Made by a program: the position numbers and the translations under genes
Part shown: positions 16,811 through 26,715 of the stretch, in pieces
Layout: each line of letters starts with the position of its first letter
Position numbering within the stretch: the first letter of the stretch is position 1
The notes under the pieces: model-generated
What the model saw: the letters and a program-made list of their open reading frames with translations, nothing else
Told to the model about the DNA's origin: nothing
The model's database searches: none
From: Granulicella sp. S156
Lineage (GTDB): Bacteria > Acidobacteriota > Terriglobia > Terriglobales > Acidobacteriaceae
Assembly: GCF_009766105.1 (NCBI RefSeq)
Contig: NZ_LMUH01000018.1
Span: 84,403 to 148,402 of the forward strand
Direction of reading: 5' to 3'
Length of the DNA stretch: 64,000 nucleotides

Positions 16811-16847
16811 CTTCAGGGCCCGGGGCGATATGCTCCGGGCCCTGAAG
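16811..16847 (+). terminator. 16-bp hairpin after the hcp genes (partial terminator or mRNA stabiliser)
   Basis: The arms at 16811-16826 and 16832-16847 pair over 16 bp with one G-U, around a 5-base loop (GATAT). Only a weak T-rich stretch follows (TTCGTACTTTTC). It lies in the middle of an otherwise continuous operon, so it more likely attenuates transcription or protects the 3' end of hcp mRNA than fully terminates it. Confidence 0.6.
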
Positions 16848-16879
16848 TTCGTACTTTTCAAATATACGGAGTTAACCGA

Positions 16880-17242
16880 GTGCAATCTATCGCTTTCCCG
16901 ATGCGACTTCAGGAAAACGGGCTTCTGCTTCGCGACGACAAAGCCGCTTCGATCATCGCGCTTCTGCAGATGATGGCACGTACACCCGCTGGATCCTGGA
17001 TTGCATGTCCAACATTTGGGTTGCGCGATCTATTCGAGAACAGCCGGCAGCGTGCTGATGTGGCACGGCTTGCCGCCATACGTATCAACGAAACATTTGA
17101 AGATCTTGGAATCGATGGTTATACGGTCACCGAAGTCGTGCGCGAAATAAGTCCCGGTCGTGAGACAGACACGTACTCCATCACGCTCGAAAACACCGCA
17201 AACACAGAGACTTTCACCACGTATATCGCACACGAGCAATAG
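16880..17242 (+). CDS. tssE: TssE (gp25-like) baseplate protein
   Basis: A 120-aa gp25/GPW-like protein. Typical features are GSWIACPTFGLRDLF (the segment following the central helix), RLAAIRINETFEDLGIDGYTV and a final beta strand pair. TssE joins the sheath to the baseplate. It begins with GTG after the hairpin region and precedes tssF by 35 bases. It is divergent from proteobacterial TssE and could equally be viewed as a general contractile-tail gp25, which fits the non-classical type of the locus. Confidence 0.75.
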   Translation: MQSIAFPMRLQENGLLLRDDKAASIIALLQMMARTPAGSWIACPTFGLRDLFENSRQRADVARLAAIRINETFEDLGIDGYTVTEVVREISPGRETDTYSITLENTANTETFTTYIAHEQ

Positions 17243-17277
17243 CTTAAGCATAGAACCACGTAGAAAGGAGGAAGCCG

Positions 17278-18969
17278 ATGAGCAGCCACACACCGAATGT
17301 TCTCGAGATCGATCGCAAGCTGCGCGACGACTTCCGCCGTCGCGTGAAGGACTTCGGTGTTAGTACTGAGACGACCGATCCGCTGCTTGCCGTGCTCTTC
17401 CGTACCGTGGCACAGCAGATCGATCAGATCTATAGCGACACTGCACAGCTCCGGCAGTCGTTACTCCATGAGTTGATGAGCGGCCTGCAGGTGCAGCAGT
17501 ATCTCGCGACACCGGCACAAGCGGCGGTCCGGCTGATTAACGACCTCAGCGAGCCGCGCGTGCTTCGCGCGGGTACAGAATTGAACGCTGTTGCCTCAAC
17601 TGGTGAGCGTCTTTCATTCGGTCTCGATGCAACGTTCGAAGTTTCGCAGGCACGCATTGCGTTCGCGCTCAGTTATCAAGACCAGACCCTGCGTCTGCTT
17701 ACAGGCGTGGAGATGAGTGACACGATCCAGGCAATGCGCCCGTCCTCTGACCCAGTCCCTGTAAGTCTCGGGCCTCAGCCGGCTCTTTATATTGCTATTG
17801 AAAATCTATCGGCGGGGCTGCTCAATCGCCACAGCCTTTTCTTTGAATTAGGTCCTGGCACCTATCCGGTACAACATGCACTCTGCCATGAACCATGGTG
17901 GATCTTTGGTGAGGATGGCGATCTTGCTGGCGAAGGTTTGCTGCGTCCCAAGCGCATCAATGGTGGTGTCTATCAATTGGAGTTTCAATTGGGTGGCAAT
18001 GAATCGGTCGGCATGCTCGACGCGCCACTGCCATCGATTCCTAACGGGTTTTACACCGGCCGGCAATACCTGTTTCCCCCAATGCATGCTGGACAGCCGC
18101 TGCTATGCCGCGTTCCGCGCCTATTGGAGCCGGCACTCACGCGCATTCTCAATCGGGATGCAGGTCATTTACTGTCTGAGCCGCGTCTGTGGATCAAGAT
18201 TCCGATGCCGCCCAACATACCGGCACTGCATCACGCGATTAATGGCATTTTGCTGCACACCATGACGGCGTCCAACGTCTTCGCGCGCAACCAGACGATT
18301 CGCTTCGAGCGTGATGGTATTTCGATTCCTGTAGTCAAAGAAGGTGGCACACCGGAGTATCTCGTGGCTCCACTCACTGTAATGAGTGTCGACAATCACG
18401 CTTACGAGGCAGCCACACGCCCCGGAGCGGACGCCTCTGCCGGTCGTTTTGAGCTGCACAACAATCGTTTGACGCTCTACCCCGGCATGCACAGCAATGG
18501 CACTCCACACACCGCTGCCAATATTCGTCTTTGGCTTACCAACGGTGCGCTTGGTAATCGTGTTGGTCCTGGCGATATTACTAGCTTTGCCAATGCAGCC
18601 GCGCTTACAGGGATTAGGCTTGCTCCATTTACGGCGGCGTCGGGCGGCTCCGATGGAGAACACATTGCCAGCAAAGAAAGACGCTTCGCCGATGCTTTGC
18701 TCACGCGCGGTCGCATCGTTACACGTCAAGATCTGGAGACCGCCGCTTTCGCTGTAGACCGCCGCATTCTCGACGTGATTACGGACTCCGGTATGGTACG
18801 TAAAGACGAAGGCATCCGACGCGTGGAACGTCTGCAGCTCACGCTAGATTCGCATGCATTTTCGAAACCCGAGATTGAACTGCCTGCGTTGAAATCGCAG
18901 ATCGAGGCCTCACTCGGTGCGCGTCTCGTGCAGGGGCTGGAACTGGAGGTAGAGTTCACATGGAACTGA
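17278..18969 (+). CDS. tssF: TssF-like baseplate protein
   Basis: This 563-aa protein has a TssF/VasA-type N-terminal region (DPLLAVLFRTVAQQIDQIYS, then LLHELMSGLQVQQYLATPAQ and an Ala-Gly-Thr-Glu-Leu pattern, about 38-105). Beta-rich domains and a C-terminal region with a helix-rich end (RVERLQLTLDSHAFSKPEIE) follow. TssF with TssE, TssG and TssK makes the wedge of the baseplate. The last codons overlap the start of tssG by 10 bases. A strong GAAAGGAGG ribosome-binding site precedes the ATG. Confidence 0.75.
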   Translation: MSSHTPNVLEIDRKLRDDFRRRVKDFGVSTETTDPLLAVLFRTVAQQIDQIYSDTAQLRQSLLHELMSGLQVQQYLATPAQAAVRLINDLSEPRVLRAGTELNAVASTGERLSFGLDATFEVSQARIAFALSYQDQTLRLLTGVEMSDTIQAMRPSSDPVPVSLGPQPALYIAIENLSAGLLNRHSLFFELGPGTYPVQHALCHEPWWIFGEDGDLAGEGLLRPKRINGGVYQLEFQLGGNESVGMLDAPLPSIPNGFYTGRQYLFPPMHAGQPLLCRVPRLLEPALTRILNRDAGHLLSEPRLWIKIPMPPNIPALHHAINGILLHTMTASNVFARNQTIRFERDGISIPVVKEGGTPEYLVAPLTVMSVDNHAYEAATRPGADASAGRFELHNNRLTLYPGMHSNGTPHTAANIRLWLTNGALGNRVGPGDITSFANAAALTGIRLAPFTAASGGSDGEHIASKERRFADALLTRGRIVTRQDLETAAFAVDRRILDVITDSGMVRKDEGIRRVERLQLTLDSHAFSKPEIELPALKSQIEASLGARLVQGLELEVEFTWN

Positions 18970-19961
18970 CCTCCGCTACCGCTTCCAGTATTCCGGCAGC
19001 GCCTCTACGCCGGATGCCAGCGTTCGCCGAAGGCACCCACGCACATAGCCACTCCATCCACTCAGCGCTCGCCTCACTAACTGCGCTGGGCGTCAGTCCG
19101 CATCGCATCGTGGTGCGATGCACGGGCCGAGAGTCGGTGGCAGCCGGTACGGTGGTGCGTCAACAGCCCGCGCCCGGCATGCCGATCTTTCCCGATACCT
19201 CTGTTCATCTTGATATCGCAGGTCTCGGCTTTTCGCATTCGCTTCCTGTCGGCATGTGGGACTCCGGTGGTGAGACTCATGCGGGCACACGCGAGATCCT
19301 CGAGCCCTTCGACGATCCTCTTGAAAAGTTGAGGCACTGGTTCCACGAGGGCGCGCCGCTATTTCGCATCTCGCCGGAAGATCCTGCGGCATGCGTCCGC
19401 TGGCTGCGGCTCTTCGGCATAAAAGCCTCTGATTGGCCAAGCTCGCTCTGGTATCGACTCGCTTCGCTGGTTGCCAGCGTCTCGCAGCTCAGTTGCTCGC
19501 AGGATGGCTGTGCCTTTGTTCTGCACGCGTTGCTCGATCTCCCAGTGCAGAGTTTCTCGTATCGTCCGTCGGTTTCCGCTTTGCCTTCGACGGCGCTCTC
19601 CTCTCTGGGAACACATGCTTCACGTCTCGGTGTTGATCTGTTGATGGGCGATTCGGTGGAAGACCTCGCAACCTTGCAGATAGAAATTGGCCCAGTCTCG
19701 CTCGAAATGTATGAACATTACACCGAAAGTGAAGAGGGTATGGCGCTCTTGCGCCGCTCCCTCGAAATGATCATGCCCGTCTCTACGCACTATGACGTGC
19801 GCTGGTCCGTACTAGACCGCAACCGTACCCCCCGTCTCGGGATGAAAGAGCACAACGCCCGTCTTGGCATCAATACGCACATGGGAATGTCGCTCGTATC
19901 TGGAGCATCTGAATCGCAAAAGAACAAGCCGCAAGAATCTAATAGCTGGAGCAATGCATGA
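18960..19961 (+). CDS. tssG: TssG-like baseplate protein with N-terminal PASTA-like domain
   Basis: 333 aa. Residues about 35-82 (LTALGVSPHRIVVRC, then VAAGTVVRQQPAPGMPI, FPDTSVHLDIAG) follow the PASTA pattern of a hinge, then AGxVxxQxPxxG and a closing strand. PASTA modules bind peptidoglycan fragments in Ser/Thr kinases and penicillin-binding proteins. The remainder (about 115-320) looks like TssG: LRHWFHEGAPLFRISPEDP, then a helical stretch and a C-terminal LGINTHMG. This fusion is not a standard part of TssG. Gene order (tssF before, tssK after with ATGA overlap) supports the TssG call. Confidence 0.65.
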   Translation: MELTSATASSIPAAPLRRMPAFAEGTHAHSHSIHSALASLTALGVSPHRIVVRCTGRESVAAGTVVRQQPAPGMPIFPDTSVHLDIAGLGFSHSLPVGMWDSGGETHAGTREILEPFDDPLEKLRHWFHEGAPLFRISPEDPAACVRWLRLFGIKASDWPSSLWYRLASLVASVSQLSCSQDGCAFVLHALLDLPVQSFSYRPSVSALPSTALSSLGTHASRLGVDLLMGDSVEDLATLQIEIGPVSLEMYEHYTESEEGMALLRRSLEMIMPVSTHYDVRWSVLDRNRTPRLGMKEHNARLGINTHMGMSLVSGASESQKNKPQESNSWSNA

Positions 19962-21748
19962 ACGAACCGCGGCCCGAAGCACGCAATTTGTTGAATCTGC
20001 GCTCGGTGAACTGGGAGCATGGCATGCTCCTGACGCCCGATCATTTTCTGCGGCAGGAGCAGTATCTCGAATCGCTTTCGGCGTGGGGCTTGCGCTATCT
20101 TGCCGCAGGCAACGGCCTGGTAGGCGGTGGTGTACGAATTCCCGAGAGCGATCTTGGCACCGTACGTTTTGACCCAGAAGTAACGCTCAGTGAAACGGCA
20201 GAGCATCTTGACATCTCCGTGTCGCGAGCTCGGGGCATCACACCTTCTGGCACAATCGTAGATGTCGAGACGGCCGGCAGCATCTCGAATCGTTTTCCGA
20301 AAGAGCAACTCGCAGGCGTCGCCGAGTCTGTGGTCTATGTTGTCCTCGATCCGTCAACACGTATAAAAGCAAACGGCGTCGTTGATTCTTTTAATCCGCA
20401 GATGCGTACTGAGCGCATTCCCAGCTATCGTATTGCTCTCAACGTCACGGCTGCTGAGCGGGCGACTGGCCTTGCTGTAGGACGTATACGCCGTCCTGCT
20501 ACCGGCATGTACTTTGAAGCGGATCCCGGTTTTATTCCTGCATGCGTTTCGGTCGCTGGCCACTCCGAGCTAATGACCGGCACCAGGCGCATTCTGGATG
20601 CCATCAATCGCCTCGCCTCCGGCTATGCGGAGTTGCACCGTGCCATGCGTGAGTTCATGGTCATCTTCACAGAGCGCGGACTCGAAACAGAAGTAGACCG
20701 TGATTCTATGGCGTTTGCCGAGCGTATGGTGCTCGAGTTGCAGGACACCGCGTATGAGCTGCTCGATCGTACCCAAAGTCCCGAACACTTCTTTGGGCGT
20801 ATGCGCCGTATGCTGCACTCTGCTGCTATCTTTTTCGATCTTGCCACCGGTATGCATCAGTATTACGACACACTCCGGGAGACCGGTGAAAGCGAATTGC
20901 TAGGACTGATCGAACTGCAAAAGCATGCCCTTCAACTTGGTCGCACTTTGCGGCTCGATGAAGACCTCGGACTTGAAGTGCGCAAGATGCTCCAGTCGCT
21001 CGTAGGGCTTGAAAAGCTTGAGCGCGCACTTGAAGGCAAGTACATCGATTTCCGCAAGAGTGCATCCCTCGAAAGCACGAACTTCATCTTCGACCGAGGC
21101 GGCAAGGCGCTGTACAAACTGGCAGCGCGTCCGTCCAGAGTTCAGGGCGTTGCGGACGAGATGACTATCATCTTTTCGAACCTGCGGCTCGAAGGTCGTG
21201 ATCGCTATCGGCTCATTCTCGTTGGTGATCGGGCGACGCCGTGGCTTCGCGGCACGTCTATTGGCGCGGAGATTCGCTTGAATGAGGGCTCAGGTTTCCG
21301 GCGCGAAAGCCTCATTCTTACCGGCGACGTGAAGTTCGACGAGCAAAACAACATCGAGTTGGACTTCGAAGCGCCAGACGTTCCTACGATCACAGATCTT
21401 CGTGTGACTGTGCCTGCGTATCACACGGTGCACACCGCACTTCTTTTCCTGCGTCATCGTTTCTATGCCAGCCGCCAGGAAAATCTGGAGGCTCGTACCG
21501 TCGCTCGGGAACCGGAACGTAGCAATACTCCACTACGCACGGCACCTGTGCCTGCAAGCGCCACGAAGGAGAGCGCCACCGAGACGCCGCCGAGGCCACC
21601 ATCGCAGCGGCTTGAGGGTAGCGAGATCCCATCTGCATCACCCACGACTGTCGCCATCCAGCCACCGTGGATGCCTCGCGACAACCCCACGAATGGTGCG
21701 ACCAATGAAGATGCCACCAATCGTCCCCGCCGTCGCCGTTTGGAATAG
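19958..21748 (+). CDS. tssK: TssK baseplate protein
   Basis: The 596-aa product has the TssK N-terminal hallmark VNWEHGMLLTPDHFLRQEQY (residues about 18-37), where TssK links the baseplate wedge to the membrane complex. A shoulder domain, helical middle (RTLRLDEDLGLEVRKMLQSL) and C-terminal beta domain (PTITDLRVTVPAYHTVHTAL) follow. A Pro/Thr-rich, probably disordered tail of about 90 residues ends in a basic RPRRRRLE. Its ATG overlaps the tssG stop by 4 bases. Canonical TssK contacts TssL and TssM, which are missing here, so its partner in this locus is unknown. Confidence 0.85.
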   Translation: MNEPRPEARNLLNLRSVNWEHGMLLTPDHFLRQEQYLESLSAWGLRYLAAGNGLVGGGVRIPESDLGTVRFDPEVTLSETAEHLDISVSRARGITPSGTIVDVETAGSISNRFPKEQLAGVAESVVYVVLDPSTRIKANGVVDSFNPQMRTERIPSYRIALNVTAAERATGLAVGRIRRPATGMYFEADPGFIPACVSVAGHSELMTGTRRILDAINRLASGYAELHRAMREFMVIFTERGLETEVDRDSMAFAERMVLELQDTAYELLDRTQSPEHFFGRMRRMLHSAAIFFDLATGMHQYYDTLRETGESELLGLIELQKHALQLGRTLRLDEDLGLEVRKMLQSLVGLEKLERALEGKYIDFRKSASLESTNFIFDRGGKALYKLAARPSRVQGVADEMTIIFSNLRLEGRDRYRLILVGDRATPWLRGTSIGAEIRLNEGSGFRRESLILTGDVKFDEQNNIELDFEAPDVPTITDLRVTVPAYHTVHTALLFLRHRFYASRQENLEARTVAREPERSNTPLRTAPVPASATKESATETPPRPPSQRLEGSEIPSASPTTVAIQPPWMPRDNPTNGATNEDATNRPRRRRLE

Positions 21749-21775
21749 CCCGCGCCAGCCGCAGAAAGGAGTTAC

Positions 21776-24526
21776 ATGGCCCTGGATCTCAGCAAACTTT
21801 CCGATGAAATGGAATCGGCCCTTTCGGGTGCGCGGTTGCTGGCCGAGCAACGTCGCCAGGCGTTGATTCAGCCGGAGCATCTGTTGCTTCTACTGATTGA
21901 CAGCGACGGCTCGAGCCTGCGCGCGATCCTCGAACGCAAGAACGTCGCGCTTCTTCCGCTGCTGGACGCGCTCTCGCGCCGGGCTGATACTCTCTCGGCG
22001 CAGCGCCTGGATGAACTCCGTCGGCCTCTCGCATCACAGGCGCTCCGCACCCTTCTGGCGGACGCCTTCAAGATCGCCGATCGACATGCTCGGCCCTCTG
22101 CCGAGGCGATTGATGTACTCGAAGCTGCGCTAACAACGGGTACGAACGATCTGCGCAACGACTTCCGCAAGGCTGGCTTTACGGTTGAAGATATCGAGCA
22201 GCCCGCAGCTACTACTACGGCAAAGGCATCACGAGCGCAAACTGGCATCTCTCCGCAGGTGCCGCAGAGTGCCAATGAAACGGAGCTTGCGGGCGGCGCA
22301 AAGATGCTGGAGCGCTTCGGTCGAGATCTTACAGCTGCTGCGGTCGCCGGCGAGTTGATGCCAGTAGTAGGTCGCGATGAGGAAGTGCGGCAACTCATTC
22401 AGACCTTGCTGCGCAAGACGAAATCCAACCCGGTGCTGGTTGGAGATCCCGGTACAGGCAAGACCGCAATTGTCGAAGGTCTCGCGCTGCGCATCGCCGC
22501 GCAGGATGTGCCCGAGAGCATGAAACGCTGCCGCGTGATCGCGCTCGACCTGATGGGCTTGGTCGCCGGAGCGAAGTATCGCGGTGAGTTCGAGGAGCGG
22601 CTTAAGGCTGTTGTGGACGAAGTCCGTCTGCGCAAAGGCGAGATCATTCTCTTCCTCGATGAGATCCATCAGCTCGTAGGCGCAGGCGGCACAGAGGGTG
22701 GCATGGACGCTGCCAACATTCTGAAACCGGCGCTCGCACGCGGCGAACTGCGTTGCGTAGGTGCAACGACCTTCGACGAGTACCGCGAGCGCATCGAAAA
22801 AGATGGTGCACTGGCACGCAGGTTCGAACGAGTGCAGGTAGGAGAGCCCAGCGACGAGTCGATGCTCTATATTCTGCGCGGTATCCGCGAGCGATATGCT
22901 GCCTTTCACGGCGTTGATCTTACAGACGAAGCTCTGCACGCTGCCATCAAACTCTCACGTCGTTACATGCGCGATCGTTTCCTGCCAGACAAGGCCATCG
23001 ACGTCATCGACGCCGCAACCGCACGTCTGCGCATGCAGCTCGAATCTCGTCCTACCGCGCTAGATCAGCAAGAGCGGCTGCTCACACGGCATCGTGCGGA
23101 GTTGGAGACTCTGCGGTCATTGCCCAAGCTCAGCGCCGCGCAGAATAAGCAAATAATAGCCTTGGAATCAGAGATCGCAACACTCCAACCGCGCATCGCT
23201 GCCGATGCGGAAGCCTGGGAGCGTCAGCGCAACACTCGTACCGATTTGGGGAAAACGGTGCAGGCTATCGAGGAGAACACTCGCCTGCTCGCTGCAGCAG
23301 AAGGTGCGGGGGATGTCACCAGGGCTGCCGAGATTCGCTATGGCGCGTTGAAGCATCTCGAAGAACAGCGCGCTCATCTGGAAGCCCAGCTCGCGGCGCA
23401 ACGCGAAAGCGGCAACCTTACCATCGCCGATAAGGTCCTGCCCGAGCACATCGCCGAAGTAGTCGCCGAACGCTGTGGCGTGCCCGCCTCGCGGATGTTG
23501 GAAAGCGAGCGCGACCGCCTGCTACATCTCGAAGATCGCCTCGGCGAGCGCGTCTACGGTCAGCCTGAGGCTATCCGCGCCGTGTCTGATGCAGCCCGCC
23601 GCATGCGCACCGACCTGCAACTGAAGCGTTCGCCTGCATCCTTTCTCTTTGTTGGCCCCACAGGTGTCGGCAAGACAGAGCTGGCAAAAGCGTTGGCCGA
23701 AGCACTGTTTGACGATGAGAGTGCACTCATTCGTATCGACATGGGCGAGTACAAAGATAGTGCCTCCGCTGCTGGACTTATCGGTTCACGCCCTGGCCTT
23801 ATCGGCTCCGACGAAGGCGGATTCCTCACCGAACAGGTACGTCGTTCGCCCTACTCCATCGTGCTCTTCGATGAAGTGGAGAAGGGACATCCCGAGATCC
23901 TTGACCTCCTGCTTGGAGTGCTTGATGAAGGTCGACTCACGGATGCCAAGGGACGCTTTTGCGACTTTACCAATACCGTAGTGCTCTTCACCTCCAATCT
24001 CGGCGTGCGTGAATCCATGGTGGCAGGTGAAGACAACGTTCTCCGCGAGCAGATTATCCTTGATGCGGTCCGCGCCAACCTGCGGCCGGAGCTCTACAAC
24101 CGTATTGGGCAGATCATCCCTTTCCATCCTCTTGGCATGCCGGAGTTGGAGCGTATTGTCACAGGGCATCTGCGCTCGCTCACACGCAAGCTCGAAGATG
24201 ATCGCGAGTTGCATCTTGAGGCCACCCCAACGGCAATCGATCTCCTGGCTCGGCTCTCCTATGATCCGGAGTATGGCGCACGCCCAGCAGGTCGCGTCAT
24301 GCAACGAGAGGTATTGTCGCCACTCGCAGAGCTTCTGCTGGGAGGTGACGCTGTCCCCGGCTCCACCATTACGGTCGATGCTACGCCGCTTGAAGTGCAC
24401 TCGGCCGACAAAGACCACGAGCCACCGCCGCAGGAAATGATCTTCTCCCTTATTCAACCTCACGATTCGGAAACATCACACGTCGAGGAACAATCTAATT
24501 CCGAGCCCGAGGAGGTGGCCCTATGA
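21776..24526 (+). CDS. clpV: ClpV-like AAA+ unfoldase (sheath disassembly)
   Basis: A 916-aa Hsp100/ClpB-like protein. It has an N-domain (1-150), first AAA+ module with Walker A GDPGTGKT and Walker B LFLDEIH, a coiled-coil M-domain (about 430-560), and second AAA+ module with GPTGVGKTE and [13 protein letters not shown]. ClpV uses ATP to pull apart contracted TssB/TssC sheath. Position between tssK and the FHA gene, rather than in a dnaK-type heat-shock context, supports ClpV over ClpB. The C-terminal tail is acidic. The stop overlaps the next start (ATGA). Confidence 0.9.
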   Translation: MALDLSKLSDEMESALSGARLLAEQRRQALIQPEHLLLLLIDSDGSSLRAILERKNVALLPLLDALSRRADTLSAQRLDELRRPLASQALRTLLADAFKIADRHARPSAEAIDVLEAALTTGTNDLRNDFRKAGFTVEDIEQPAATTTAKASRAQTGISPQVPQSANETELAGGAKMLERFGRDLTAAAVAGELMPVVGRDEEVRQLIQTLLRKTKSNPVLVGDPGTGKTAIVEGLALRIAAQDVPESMKRCRVIALDLMGLVAGAKYRGEFEERLKAVVDEVRLRKGEIILFLDEIHQLVGAGGTEGGMDAANILKPALARGELRCVGATTFDEYRERIEKDGALARRFERVQVGEPSDESMLYILRGIRERYAAFHGVDLTDEALHAAIKLSRRYMRDRFLPDKAIDVIDAATARLRMQLESRPTALDQQERLLTRHRAELETLRSLPKLSAAQNKQIIALESEIATLQPRIAADAEAWERQRNTRTDLGKTVQAIEENTRLLAAAEGAGDVTRAAEIRYGALKHLEEQRAHLEAQLAAQRESGNLTIADKVLPEHIAEVVAERCGVPASRMLESERDRLLHLEDRLGERVYGQPEAIRAVSDAARRMRTDLQLKRSPASFLFVGPTGVGKTELAKALAEALFDDESALIRIDMGEYKDSASAAGLIGSRPGLIGSDEGGFLTEQVRRSPYSIVLFDEVEKGHPEILDLLLGVLDEGRLTDAKGRFCDFTNTVVLFTSNLGVRESMVAGEDNVLREQIILDAVRANLRPELYNRIGQIIPFHPLGMPELERIVTGHLRSLTRKLEDDRELHLEATPTAIDLLARLSYDPEYGARPAGRVMQREVLSPLAELLLGGDAVPGSTITVDATPLEVHSADKDHEPPPQEMIFSLIQPHDSETSHVEEQSNSEPEEVAL

Positions 24527-26682
24527 GCCTGTTTCTGCGACCTCAGCACTATAGAAGATTTGCTGCTATCTTCTGCGTCTTCGCTCTTGCAACCACTCTG
24601 TCCGCTGCGCCCGCTCCCGATCCATCGCTCACGCTTTTCAACGGAACCTCGCTTCTTGGTTGGAATGCTCATGGCACATGGAGCGCGAGCGGCGGAACAC
24701 TTACAAGCAACGGCACTGGGAGCAGAAACGTGCTTACCGCAGTTCCGTTTGCCGATTTCAACTTGCAGTTTGAGTACTTCGAAAGCGCTCCCACTGGAGC
24801 CAAGCTGCGCGTGTGGGCCTCACGCGAAAACAACGGCGGCCTCACCATCGATCTCGATACCAATGATGCCCCCGCGGGTGTTGGTGGAATTGAGACTATC
24901 TCGATTTCCTCGATCAAAACTGTGACCTCTGCCTGGCATCGCGTTCAGGTAGACGCCTCACACGGACAGATGACGGTTCGCGTAGACGGTCTGCCTTTGG
25001 GGTCGGCGTCAGGGCTCGGTTCGCGTGCCGGCTATATGGGGTTTGAAGCCAGTGGCAATGGAATTTTGCAGCTGCGTAATATCAAGCTCAACCCGCTCAA
25101 TATCGGCAGTCCCTTCAACGGCACTGACCTTAGCGGTTGGAAGAGCATTGCGCGCTCTCCGAATGCGAAGGGTGGTCTGGGCCACTCTGTTGAGAAGACG
25201 TTCACCATGGGGATTGGCGGCGGCAGCACAAAACCGCACGAAGCGAAATGGTCGGTCCGTGGTGGTGCAATCCATGGAGAGGATGGTCCCGGCGGCCTTG
25301 AGTACAGCAATATGGCCGAGGACGCCGTCATTCAACTAGTGGCTTCCGTCAAAGGCGATACAAAGAAGGACAATTTCACATCTCTCTTATTACGCAACAC
25401 GTCGGGACAACTTGCCGGTGGGTATGCCGTTGGAATCGGCCCTTATGCAGGAGGCATCGAGCACCTCGAAAATCATGCGTTCGGCACAGCCGAGACGCAG
25501 GTGAATGAAACTATCGTCATCGGCGGTCGCACGATCGAAATATGGATCAACGGCACCCTGACGACTGTGCATACGGACTCCCGCCCGGAAAGCGGCAACA
25601 GTGAACAGGGTGCGCGCACCGCTGCCGGCTCCATAACGCTGTTGTTGCCCAGCAGCAGCGTGCAATTGGACGTGCAGAAATTCAACGCGACAATTCTGCC
25701 GAAGGTCTATGGCGCGCCTGCACATGCCCCGCCGCCGCCTCCTCCTGTCGTCCAACCCGTAGCGCAGCCCGTTACCACCGCCCCTGTGCCGACGGCTCCA
25801 TCTCCTGCGGAAACCGCGATCCTCCAGCAACAGCAGACTGCTGCCAAGAAGGACGCCACCGATCAACAGAATAAGCAGCGGGTCGCGACGCTCATGGGGC
25901 AGGCGTTGGCAACGTCCGACCCGCAGCAGCAGATGAATGCGTATGGCCAGGTGGTTCAGATCGATCCGTCGAACACCGCGGCTGTACAAGGCTATAAAGA
26001 AGCGCAGCAGAAAGTGCAGGCCCAGCAGGACGCTCAGGTCAAAGCATCAACCTCTGCCGTGAGCCAACAGCAGGATACTCAAACACGCGAACAGCAGACC
26101 AGTGCTTCGTTATCGCAGGCGCAGAGCTCCTTCCTGTCAGGACATCTTGCCGCTGCCAGCACTGCCCTCGCGGTAGCAGAACGTTTGTCGCCCAGCAATC
26201 CGCTTGCTCATGATTTGCGCGCTCGCATCAGTGCGGCCCAATCGCTTCGTTCGCGGCTCTTTTTTCTGGGCAGTGGTGCAGGCCTGCTGGCTCTCGTGGG
26301 AATCGTTACGCTATGGCTGCGTCGTAGGAAGATGCAGCGTTTTCCTGTTCTTGAGATCACACGCGGGCTCGACTCGGGGCTTACTCTTCCGCTCGACAAA
26401 GACGCCGTCCGTATCGGTGCGGTTATGCAAGACGGCGGCCAGAAGAACGACATTGTCATTCGCGACGTTGAACACGCGGTGTCACGTTTTCACTGTGAAA
26501 TCGTTAAACGCGATGGCCAACTCTACATAAACGATCTGAACAGTTCTAACGGTACGCGTCTGAATGGTACTTCTATCAAGCCAGGCAGCCCGGAGCTACT
26601 TCGCAAAGGAAGCCGCATTCTGTTAGCCAATACCGTCGAACTGCGCTTCGGTTATGACCGTGGTGCGAAGACAGGCAACTGA
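24523..26682 (+). CDS. Signal peptide-DUF1080-TPR-TM-FHA transmembrane protein
   Basis: 719 aa with a signal peptide (RFAAIFCVFALATTLSAAP). Two DUF1080/concanavalin-like (3-keto-disaccharide hydrolase-type) domains start at LFNGTSLLGWNAHGTW (about 37) and FNGTDLSGWKS (about 198). A Pro-rich linker near 402-425 is followed by a Gln-rich coiled coil with a TPR-like segment, one transmembrane helix (FFLGSGAGLLALVGIVTLWL, about 583-602) and a cytosolic FHA domain (VRIGAVM, VSRFHCEIV, INDLNSSNGTRLNGTSI). It could couple periplasmic glycan or peptidoglycan contact to phospho-dependent signalling inside. The start overlaps the clpV stop, so it is translated with the apparatus. Confidence 0.82.
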   Translation: MSLFLRPQHYRRFAAIFCVFALATTLSAAPAPDPSLTLFNGTSLLGWNAHGTWSASGGTLTSNGTGSRNVLTAVPFADFNLQFEYFESAPTGAKLRVWASRENNGGLTIDLDTNDAPAGVGGIETISISSIKTVTSAWHRVQVDASHGQMTVRVDGLPLGSASGLGSRAGYMGFEASGNGILQLRNIKLNPLNIGSPFNGTDLSGWKSIARSPNAKGGLGHSVEKTFTMGIGGGSTKPHEAKWSVRGGAIHGEDGPGGLEYSNMAEDAVIQLVASVKGDTKKDNFTSLLLRNTSGQLAGGYAVGIGPYAGGIEHLENHAFGTAETQVNETIVIGGRTIEIWINGTLTTVHTDSRPESGNSEQGARTAAGSITLLLPSSSVQLDVQKFNATILPKVYGAPAHAPPPPPPVVQPVAQPVTTAPVPTAPSPAETAILQQQQTAAKKDATDQQNKQRVATLMGQALATSDPQQQMNAYGQVVQIDPSNTAAVQGYKEAQQKVQAQQDAQVKASTSAVSQQQDTQTREQQTSASLSQAQSSFLSGHLAAASTALAVAERLSPSNPLAHDLRARISAAQSLRSRLFFLGSGAGLLALVGIVTLWLRRRKMQRFPVLEITRGLDSGLTLPLDKDAVRIGAVMQDGGQKNDIVIRDVEHAVSRFHCEIVKRDGQLYINDLNSSNGTRLNGTSIKPGSPELLRKGSRILLANTVELRFGYDRGAKTGN

Positions 26683-26715
26683 AACGTAAGTAACACGAAA
26701 GAGTAGTAGGGCTAG

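Noticed and set aside
22229-25989. Long minus-strand frames inside clpV and the DUF1080-FHA gene (up to 236 codons)
   Set aside because: They are antisense shadows of GC-rich coding sequence, with no motif.
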